Assembly (NCBI RefSeq): GCF_000422985.1
Contig: NZ_AUHC01000009.1
Coordinates: 1 to 64,000 of the forward strand
Source: Erythrobacter cryptus DSM 12079
GTDB taxonomy: Bacteria > Pseudomonadota > Alphaproteobacteria > Sphingomonadales > Sphingomonadaceae
Reading direction: 5' to 3'
Length of the DNA stretch: 64,000 nt
Part shown: piece by piece, positions 58,162 to 64,000 of the stretch
How positions within the stretch are numbered: position 1 is the stretch's first letter
How the letters are laid out: every line of letters begins with the position of its first letter
Translations under genes and position numbers: made by a program
The notes under the pieces: model-generated
The model's database searches: none
What the model was told of the DNA's origin: nothing
What the model saw: the letters and a program-made list of their open reading frames with translations, nothing else

Positions 58162-58698
58162 TCAGGCCCCGGGCTTCTCCCGACCACGATAGGTGCAGGC
58201 CCTCACCTTCTCCCACGGCCCGCCGCAATAGCGCCACAGCTCGAGCGCGGGAAAGGCAAGGCGCCCGCGCGCGATCCATGGCGCCAGCAGGGGGCCAAGC
58301 GCGGCTTGCAGCGCGCGTGCCTCGCTGCGGGCCACCTTGTTCTGGATGGTGATATGCAGGCGCGGCTCGTTGAGATCCTGCGCTGTCAGACTGCCGTGGA
58401 AATGCTCGGCAATCACCTGCCGCAGCGCCACGAGCTGGGGCGCGGCGAGCGCGATCGCGGTGCCCTGCCCCAGATCCATCACCCCGCTCACCATCCCTTC
58501 GGGCGGGGCAAAGCGCCCGGCAAGGCGCGGGAGATAGTCGGCCAACTCATCGCGCAGCGAAGGGGCAAAGGCGTGAAACAGCGTCACATGGGCATGAAGA
58601 TGGTTGCGCTCAGGGGGGTAATGCGCGCGCCGCAGCCCCTCGGCAAAGGCGGCAAGATCGGGGGGCAGCGCCGCGGTGAGGATGAAGGGCTGGCCCAT
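58162..58698 (-). CDS. 2'-5' RNA ligase / cyclic phosphodiesterase family (2H) protein
   Basis: A 178-residue 2H phosphoesterase, the superfamily of ThpR RNA 2',3'-cyclic phosphodiesterases. Both HxT motifs are present: H37-V-T39 (HLHAHVTLFHA) and H115-I-T117 (PRLHITIQNK). The spacing of about 78 residues is usual. The start at 58698 (MGQPFILTAALPPD) is preferred over 58830. It is 13 bp downstream of mltG, so it probably belongs to the fabF-mltG unit, with no known functional link. Confidence 0.85.
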   Translation of the reverse strand: MGQPFILTAALPPDLAAFAEGLRRAHYPPERNHLHAHVTLFHAFAPSLRDELADYLPRLAGRFAPPEGMVSGVMDLGQGTAIALAAPQLVALRQVIAEHFHGSLTAQDLNEPRLHITIQNKVARSEARALQAALGPLLAPWIARGRLAFPALELWRYCGGPWEKVRACTYRGREKPGA

Positions 58699-58711
58699 CG
58701 GCGCCTTCTTG

Positions 58712-59677
58712 CTACATCTCTCCGCGTTCGCGCCGGATCGCATACCAGCGCGCGACATTGGCATTGTGCTCTTCAAGCGTGCGGGCAAACCAATGCCCGC
58801 CGGTGCCATCGGCGACCATGTAGAGCGCATCGGTATCGGCCGGGTTCATCACCGCGGCGATGCTGGCGCGCCCGGGATTGGTGATCGGCCCTTCGGGCAG
58901 ACCCACCCTGGTGTAGGTGTTGTAGCCATTGACCGCGGCGATCTCGGACTGGCGGATGCGCCGGCCGAGCGGCTTGCCCTGGGTGATGGGATAGATGATC
59001 GTGGGATCGGCCTGAAGCTTCATGCCCGCACGCAGGCGATTGGAATAGAGCCCGGCAACCATGGCGCGCTCCTCGTTCTTGCCGGTCTCCTTCTCGACGA
59101 TCGAGGCGAGGATCAAGGCCTCGCGCATGGTGGACACCGCCACGCGCGGGCTGCGCCGCGCCCATTCCTCGGCGAGCGCCCGGTCCATCGCCGCCTGCAT
59201 CTCTTCGACAAGGCGCGCGCGCGTCTGGCCGCGCTCGAAGGCATAGGTATCGGGCAGGATCGAGCCTTCGGGCGGCACCGGAATCTCACCGGTGAGCAGC
59301 GGTTCGGCCATCAGCCGTTCCCACACCAGGATCGAGGGCATTCCTTCGGGGATGGTGACGAAGCGGCGAATGACATCGCCCGACTGGAAGGCGGCCAGGA
59401 TCTCGCGCTGGCTCATCCCGGGTTTGAGCAGGAACTCGCCCGCCTGGATCGGCGCGTCCGAGCCGAAGATGCGCGCCTGGAGCAGGAAGCCCGAGGCCGA
59501 GGAGATGAGGCCCTGGCTTTCGAGCTTCTCGGCCACCTGCGCAACCGAGGCCCCGGCGGGAATGGTGAAGCTGGTCTCGCGAGTGATGGTTGCCGCGCCC
59601 AGCAGCGCCCGGGCCAGCACCAAGGCCGCCAGCGCCGCGGCCACCACCACTAGCAGCAGCGCGCGCGCGCGGGTCAC
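58712..59677 (-). CDS. mltG: endolytic murein transglycosylase MltG
   Basis: A 321-residue inner-membrane enzyme that cuts nascent peptidoglycan strands. One N-terminal helix (about 5-28), a LysM-like region (ASVAQVAEKLESQGLI), and the YceG domain. The catalytic Glu corresponds to E195 (ILASIVEKETGKNEERA) with E197 two residues on; PADPTIIYPITQG-like (QADPTIIYPITQG) and YNTYTRVGLPEGPITNPG are conserved. Its start is 4 bp after the fabF stop, the usual sphingomonad order fabF-mltG. Confidence 0.95.
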   Translation of the reverse strand: MTRARALLLVVVAAALAALVLARALLGAATITRETSFTIPAGASVAQVAEKLESQGLISSASGFLLQARIFGSDAPIQAGEFLLKPGMSQREILAAFQSGDVIRRFVTIPEGMPSILVWERLMAEPLLTGEIPVPPEGSILPDTYAFERGQTRARLVEEMQAAMDRALAEEWARRSPRVAVSTMREALILASIVEKETGKNEERAMVAGLYSNRLRAGMKLQADPTIIYPITQGKPLGRRIRQSEIAAVNGYNTYTRVGLPEGPITNPGRASIAAVMNPADTDALYMVADGTGGHWFARTLEEHNANVARWYAIRRERGEM

Positions 59678-59681
59678 GGCC

Positions 59682-60941
59682 TCAATCGACCTTCTGCATC
59701 ACCAGCGAGGCATTGGTGCCGCCAAAGCCGAAGGAATTGTTGAGCACCGCGCGCACCTGCCGCTTCTTGGCCTTGAGCGGGACGAGATCGACCCCTTCGG
59801 TGCCCTCATCGGGATCGATGAGGTTGAGAGTGGGCGGCACGATCTGGTCGCGGATGGCAAGGATGCAGAAGATCGCCTCGACCGCCCCGGCCCCGCCGAG
59901 CAGATGGCCGATCGCGCTCTTGGTCGAGGACATCGAGGCCCCGCCCAGATCATCGCCCAGCACCCGCTTGACCGCGGCAAGCTCGATCGTGTCGGCCATG
60001 GTCGAGGTGCCATGGGCGTTGATATAGTCGATATCGCCCGGGCCCAGCCCTGCCTTCCTCAAGGCCATGCGCATGGCGAGTTCGGCACCCTTGCCTTCGG
60101 GGTGCGGGGCGGTGACGTGATAGGCATCGCCGGAAAGGCCATAGCCCGTCACCTCGGCATAGATCCTGGCGCCGCGCGCCTTGGCGCGTTCATATTCCTC
60201 GAGCACCACGATCCCCGCGCCCTCGCCCATGACAAAGCCATCGCGGTTCCGGTCATAGGGGCGGCTGGCTTCCTTGGGCCGATCGTTCATGCTCATGTTG
60301 AGCGCGCGCGCCTGGGCAAAGCCGGCAATGCCGAGCGGGTTGATGGTGCTCTCTGCCCCGCCGGCGAGCATCACGTCGGCATCGTCCATCGCGATCATCC
60401 GCGCGGCATCGCCGATCGAATGGGCGCCGGTCGAGCAGGCGGTGACGACCGCGTGGTTGGGCCCCATGAAGCCATACTTGATCTGCACCTGCCCGGTGAT
60501 GAGGTTGATGAGGCGCCCATGGACGAAATGGGGGCTGACCCGGCCCGGCCCACGCTCGTGCAGGTTGACGCTCTCATATTCGATCCCCGGCAGCCCGCCG
60601 ATGCCTGAGCCGATCGAGCAGCCGGTGCGCTCCTTCTCGGCCTCGCTCATGTCGGTCAGTCCGGCATCCTCGAGCGCCTGGCCGGCCGCATCAATGCCAT
60701 AGACGATGAAGGGATCGACCTGGCGCTGCACCTTGTGATCGACCCGCTTGTCGGGATCGAAGCCCCAGGGATGGTCCTTGGGCTTCACCTCGCAGGCGAT
60801 GGTGCATTTCTGGTTCGAGGCATCGAAGCGGGTGATCGGCCCCGCCCCGCTCTCGCCAGCGATCAGATTGGCCCAGGTGGTCTCGACATCGCCCCCCAGC
60901 GGGGTGACAAGACCAAGCCCGGTAACAACCACACGGCGCAT
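59682..60941 (-). CDS. fabF: 3-oxoacyl-[acyl-carrier-protein] synthase II
   Basis: A 419-residue condensing enzyme of fatty-acid elongation. Active-site C169 (VVTACSTGAHSIG), H310 (YINAHGTSTMADTIE) and H346 (SAIGHLLGGAGAVE) form the Cys-His-His triad. MRRVVVTGLGLVTPLGGDVE is the family start at 60941; the frame to 60971 is rejected. It lies 160 bp downstream of acpP, with a stem-loop between them. Confidence 0.96.
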   Translation of the reverse strand: MRRVVVTGLGLVTPLGGDVETTWANLIAGESGAGPITRFDASNQKCTIACEVKPKDHPWGFDPDKRVDHKVQRQVDPFIVYGIDAAGQALEDAGLTDMSEAEKERTGCSIGSGIGGLPGIEYESVNLHERGPGRVSPHFVHGRLINLITGQVQIKYGFMGPNHAVVTACSTGAHSIGDAARMIAMDDADVMLAGGAESTINPLGIAGFAQARALNMSMNDRPKEASRPYDRNRDGFVMGEGAGIVVLEEYERAKARGARIYAEVTGYGLSGDAYHVTAPHPEGKGAELAMRMALRKAGLGPGDIDYINAHGTSTMADTIELAAVKRVLGDDLGGASMSSTKSAIGHLLGGAGAVEAIFCILAIRDQIVPPTLNLIDPDEGTEGVDLVPLKAKKRQVRAVLNNSFGFGGTNASLVMQKVD

Positions 60942-61041
60942 CGATGTTCTCCGACAAGACAACAGGCCCAACCCGGCGAGGGGCTGAGCCTGCCTAGGCC
61001 CTCATCCGCGCCCCGGCAATCACGCCGCCGGGGAGGCCAGA

Positions 61042-61067
61042 CGCCTTGTCCCCAGGGGCGCAAGGCG
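61042..61067. promoter_or_regulatory. stem-loop between acpP and fabF
   Basis: CGCCTTG (61042-61048) and CAAGGCG (61061-61067) form a perfect 7-bp stem, with a CCCC/GGGG inner stem. There is no T-run, so it is not a simple terminator. It may protect the acpP mRNA 3' end or lower fabF read-through, matching the high demand for acyl carrier protein. Confidence 0.45.
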
Positions 61068-61101
61068 CGCTGGCGCAGACCTGTGGGCAGGGGTGATGGG
61101 C

Positions 61102-61338
61102 TTAGCCCTTGTGTTCCTCGATATATTTGGTGGCATCGCCAACGGTGGTGATCTTCTCGGCCGCATCATCGGGGATTTCGACGCCGAACTCCTCCTCGAA
61201 GGCCATCACCAGCTCGACGATGTCGAGGCTGTCGGCGCCCAGATCGTCGATGAAGCTGGCATCCTGCGTGACCTTGTCGGCTTCGACGCCGAGGTGTTCG
61301 ACAACGATCTTGGCCACCCGTTCGGCAGTGTCGCTCAT
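61102..61338 (-). CDS. acpP: acyl carrier protein
   Basis: A 78-residue acidic four-helix protein. The phosphopantetheine site is S37 in [15 protein letters not shown], the universal DSL motif. The ATG at 61338 has GAGGGAAT at the right spacing. It is the typical fatty-acid ACP, upstream of fabF, with its promoter in the 99 bp before the gene. Confidence 0.98.
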   Translation of the reverse strand: MSDTAERVAKIVVEHLGVEADKVTQDASFIDDLGADSLDIVELVMAFEEEFGVEIPDDAAEKITTVGDATKYIEEHKG

Positions 61339-61437
61339 GGTATTCCCTCTTGGACTGGGTTTAAAGTTTCGCCCGCCCTAAAGAAGGGCGCGGGCAAGCG
61401 CAAGGCTCTGCCTTTTGATAATGATTGATCGTCGTCC

Positions 61438-61947
61438 TCACCACCGCAGCGCGTCACCCGGGGTGACGATGATCACCACGCGACGATTCTGGATTCGGCC
61501 CTCGGGATCGTCGTTGGATGCGATCGGATCGCTCTCACCCAGCGCCAAGACCCGCATCCGTCCAGCCTGAAGCCCACCGGCAACCAGGGCGTCGCGCACC
61601 GCCTCGGCGCGCCGTTGCGAGAGGCGCAGATTGTACTCCGCGCTGCCCTCGGCCGAGGCGTGCCCCTCGATCGCCGCGCCGGAAATGCCGACCTCGGCAA
61701 GCTGGCGCGCCAGATCGCGCAGCATCGCCTGTTTGGGCGGTTCGATCTCGCTGCTGTCATAGCCGAACAACAGACGGTTGTTGATGCTCAGCAAATAGCC
61801 TTCCTCGCCCGCAACAAAACCATTGCGTTCGAGCACCTTACGCTGGGCGGCGGAAAATCCCGGTGCGGGAATGGTCTGACATGCCGCCAGCCCCAGCATG
61901 GCCGCAAGAACCAGCAGCTCACGACGGTTTGGCTGAGAGCAGTTCAT
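61438..61947 (-). CDS. yfiB: OmpA-domain lipoprotein, YfiB-like
   Basis: A 169-residue lipoprotein: signal peptide and lipobox LAAC (Cys23), a linker, then an OmpA-like peptidoglycan-binding domain (about 55-165: LLFGYDSSEIEPPKQAMLRD, IEGHASAEGSAEYNLRLSQR and GRIQNRRVVIIV). It overlaps the yfiN stop by 4 bp, so it is the third gene of a yfiR-yfiN-yfiB operon. In Pseudomonas, YfiB in the outer membrane sequesters the repressor YfiR when the envelope is stressed, activating YfiN. Symbol by gene order and domain, not by search. Confidence 0.85.
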   Translation of the reverse strand: MNCSQPNRRELLVLAAMLGLAACQTIPAPGFSAAQRKVLERNGFVAGEEGYLLSINNRLLFGYDSSEIEPPKQAMLRDLARQLAEVGISGAAIEGHASAEGSAEYNLRLSQRRAEAVRDALVAGGLQAGRMRVLALGESDPIASNDDPEGRIQNRRVVIIVTPGDALRW

Positions 61948-63164
61948 GATGCAATTTCTCCGCGTTTCTGGCGATACATCCGGCTGTCAGCCACCCGCAT
62001 CAATTGCTGCAAGGTCTGACCATCATCGGGAAATATCGCATGGCCAACGCTGATGCCAATGTGGAGGCGCGCCTCCTGAGTCACTGTCACCGGGGCGGAA
62101 GTGGCGCCGATGAGCGCGCCGCGCGTACGCGCCACCAAGGCTGCGGCATTGCTGGTTTCGCACACCATTGCAAATTCATCGCCGCCGAGGCGGAAGACGC
62201 TATCGGGGTCCTGCGCCACCGAACGCAGCGTATCGGCCACGTGGCAAAGGGTGAGATCGCCGATATCGTGCCCATGGGTATCGTTGATCTGCTTGAAGCT
62301 GTTGCAGTCGCAATAAAACACCACCACCTGTCCGCCGTTCGTCGCCACCTTGGATATCGCGGCAGTCAGATACTTTTCGAACCGACCGCGGTTGCCTAAC
62401 CCGGTCAGCGGATCGCGATCCACCCGCCTTGAAAGCTCGGCATTCTCTGTCGACAAGGTCTCCTGCCAGCGCTCAAACTCGGTCAACAGGAGGTTGAAAT
62501 CCTTGGCGAAGTGATCGATCTCGGCGATCCCGGGAGGCTCCAGACGCCGGGACAGATGGCGGCGGTGAATCACATCGTCGGCAATCTCGACGATACGATC
62601 AAGCGGCGCGGCCACCGCTTCTTCCAGTCGGCGTGCCAGCAACCGCGTGGCGATCACGGTAATCCCGAGACAGGCCGATGCAATCACCAGGCTGGCGAGC
62701 GTGTAGCGATAGATCGCCCCCAGCCCGCCGGCCACACGCACTGTCCCGATCACCTTGCCGCGGAAGACGATCTGCCGTTCAACCGGTGCAAGTCCCAGCC
62801 ATTGCGCCGTAACCGCCCCCAGATCAGATGGATCTGCGACCTCGCGATGCCAGCGCAGGAAGGTCTGGCCAGCACCATCCCTGATCTCCACCCAGGCGAT
62901 GTTGTCATTGGAAGCCAGCCGTCCCAGCATCTGTCGGGCAGCTTCGCGATCATCAAACACCAGGGCAGGCTCAACCGTATAGCTGAGCGTCTGTGCAAGC
63001 AGTGCTACATTCTGCTGGGCATAGGCCCGCAGCGCGAACAGGCCGCTGATCAGCAGCGAGAAAGAGGCGAGGATCACTGCCAGCAGCACCAGTTGCAAAT
63101 GCCCGCGCGCAAGCAGCTCGCGCAGGGCGGGAGCTGGTTGCTTGCGGACCGGTCGACCGATCAT
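61944..63164 (-). CDS. yfiN: membrane diguanylate cyclase, YfiN-like
   Basis: A 406-residue enzyme that makes c-di-GMP. A first helix (about 22-46), a periplasmic CHASE8-like domain (47-150), a second helix (about 155-180), a HAMP domain (about 180-235) and a GGDEF domain (about 245-405). The active site is GGDEF at 327-331 within FRLGGDEFAMVCE, and DRDPLTGLGNRGRFE is intact. The inhibitory-site pattern RxxD, 5 residues upstream, is QDPD (318-321), so the Arg is missing and product inhibition may be weak. It overlaps both neighbours by 4 bp. Confidence 0.88.
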   Translation of the reverse strand: MIGRPVRKQPAPALRELLARGHLQLVLLAVILASFSLLISGLFALRAYAQQNVALLAQTLSYTVEPALVFDDREAARQMLGRLASNDNIAWVEIRDGAGQTFLRWHREVADPSDLGAVTAQWLGLAPVERQIVFRGKVIGTVRVAGGLGAIYRYTLASLVIASACLGITVIATRLLARRLEEAVAAPLDRIVEIADDVIHRRHLSRRLEPPGIAEIDHFAKDFNLLLTEFERWQETLSTENAELSRRVDRDPLTGLGNRGRFEKYLTAAISKVATNGGQVVVFYCDCNSFKQINDTHGHDIGDLTLCHVADTLRSVAQDPDSVFRLGGDEFAMVCETSNAAALVARTRGALIGATSAPVTVTQEARLHIGISVGHAIFPDDGQTLQQLMRVADSRMYRQKRGEIAS

Positions 63165-63694
63165 CGGCTGTCTCCCCCTGAAAGTCTGAGCACCCGAGGA
63201 TCAATCCGCACCTGCGAGCGCGAGACCGCATCAATGTTAAGCCGGAACGAGAGCGTCTGCGCCTCGAACAGCAAGCAGATCATTGCCCGGCTGCGGCAGG
63301 CGGGATCGTTCTCGGCGATCGTGAGCACTGCACCATCCTGCATCCGCGCCGTCACCTTGCGCTGCTCGTTGATGCCTAACCGACCAATATAAACGATCTG
63401 GCACTCTGCAGGCGTCGCGCGATCGGGGCTGCGCCCAACGACCTCTACCCCGATCTCGGCGACCTCTCGCCCCTTCAAGAGGTCGTCGGCATGATCGGTT
63501 GGTCCCACCACGCAGGCCCGCAAATGCCGCGGGTTTCCGGGCCAGCGGCTGTATTGCACGATCGCGCGCACCATGCGCGCGACCACCGCACGATAAGGAT
63601 CGGCATCGTTGTCGAGCGGCATCCCGACAGGTACGGGCTGGCTTTCGGCAGCAAGTGCCAAGGCGATCAGCCATGTGGGCGCATTGGTCAGCAT
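63161..63694 (-). CDS. yfiR: YfiR-family periplasmic protein (DUF4154)
   Basis: A 177-residue exported protein with a short signal peptide (about 1-18) and a YfiR/DUF4154 domain. ARMVRAIVQYSRWPGNPRHL and LRACVVGPTDHADDL at the N-side, IVYIGRLGINEQRKVTARM and AENDPACRSRAMICLLFEAQ at the C-side are typical. Four cysteines (C61, C98, C133, C140) fit the two-disulfide pattern of Pseudomonas YfiR, where it is the redox-sensitive repressor of YfiN. It is the first gene of the operon; about 100 bp separate it from aspS. Confidence 0.85.
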   Translation of the reverse strand: MLTNAPTWLIALALAAESQPVPVGMPLDNDADPYRAVVARMVRAIVQYSRWPGNPRHLRACVVGPTDHADDLLKGREVAEIGVEVVGRSPDRATPAECQIVYIGRLGINEQRKVTARMQDGAVLTIAENDPACRSRAMICLLFEAQTLSFRLNIDAVSRSQVRIDPRVLRLSGGDSR

Positions 63695-63797
63695 GCCTCC
63701 CGCTCTTTCCCCATCGACCGTTCAGCCCTCCCTCCCGGGGCGCAGCCATACGACTCCTGCCTCATCGCCCGTGCGCTCCCATCCGATCGCCAAGGAC

Positions 63798-64000
63798 TCA
63801 ACTGGACTGGCCATCCTTGGCGACAGGCGCCACCACCCGCAGGTGGAGTTCGCGCAGCGCCTTGGGCTCGGCCGGGCTGGGGGCGCCCATCAGCAGATCC
63901 TCGGCGCGCTGGTTCATCGGGAAGAGCGAGACCTCGCGCAAGTTTTTCGCCCCGCACAGCAGCATGACGATGCGATCGACCCCGGCGGCCATGCCCCCGT
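63798..64000 (-). CDS. aspS: aspartate-tRNA ligase, 3' end only
   Basis: The last 66 or so codons of a class II aminoacyl-tRNA synthetase, running off the window edge. [20 protein letters not shown] is motif 3 with its catalytic arginine, and [20 protein letters not shown] is the typical AspS tail. The stop lies at 63798-63800. Discrimination from AsnRS or LysRS is by the tail pattern. Confidence 0.88.
   Translation of the reverse strand, partial: GGMAAGVDRIVMLLCGAKNLREVSLFPMNQRAEDLLMGAPSPAEPKALRELHLRVVAPVAKDGQSS

Overview
The window is a high-GC chromosomal segment from an alphaproteobacterium, most likely order Sphingomonadales (Erythrobacteraceae or Sphingomonadaceae). The support is indirect: O-succinylhomoserine sulfhydrylase for methionine, a short RecO, an alphaproteobacterial elongator tRNA-Met, a large TonB-dependent receptor and DUF11 surface proteins. 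Genes are dense and often overlap by 4 bp, so operons can be read directly from spacing. One end carries a broken IS5-family transposase; the rest looks like stable core and accessory chromosome.

Layout. 0-5.2 kb: IS remnant, LysR regulator, apaG, a VanX-type dipeptidase, then a leftward tetR-metZ-isomerase operon with a palindromic operator at its head. 5.2-10.7 kb: a small membrane protein and a PMT-type glycosyltransferase facing a leftward tspO-ubiK-recO-leuB-GT2/GtrA series. 11-13.2 kb: two lipoproteins, tlyA, and a structured intergenic region with an 18-codon ORF behind a near-perfect Shine-Dalgarno sequence and before a strong terminator. 13.2-21 kb: ilvE, a LysR regulator divergent from pirin and an azoreductase, an EamA exporter, glutamine-dependent NAD synthetase, a YghU-type GST and tRNA-Gln. 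21.2-34.6 kb: a CHASE2-adenylate cyclase converging on a seven-gene leftward run (three secreted DUF11-type proteins, a 1724-residue barrel protein, a 643-residue DUF11 protein, a small periplasmic protein, a FecR-domain protein). This is the best candidate for an undescribed system. 34.8-40 kb: tandem MAPEG genes, trxB, a tyrosine phosphatase with an in-frame internal duplication, a response regulator and an acyl-CoA dehydrogenase. 40.3-43.7 kb: a TonB-dependent receptor with a long leader. 43.7-58 kb: an acyl-CoA dehydrogenase and a glycogen island (glgP-glgB-glgC-glgA-pgm-glgX, with malQ divergent), then tRNA-Met. 58.1-64 kb: a 2'-5' RNA ligase-like protein, mltG-fabF-acpP, a YfiRNB-type c-di-GMP operon, and the 3' end of aspS.

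How the genes work together. The glycogen island encodes almost the whole storage cycle: ADP-glucose synthesis, elongation, branching, phosphorolysis, debranching, glucanotransfer and phosphoglucomutase. Two second-messenger modules are present, a putative cAMP module (CHASE2 cyclase beside a FecR protein and surface proteins) and a c-di-GMP module (YfiRNB). Both appear to read envelope state. Redox and detoxification genes (pirin, azoreductase, GST, MAPEG, TrxB) are scattered through the middle. All assignments rest on reading motifs and gene order; no database search was run.
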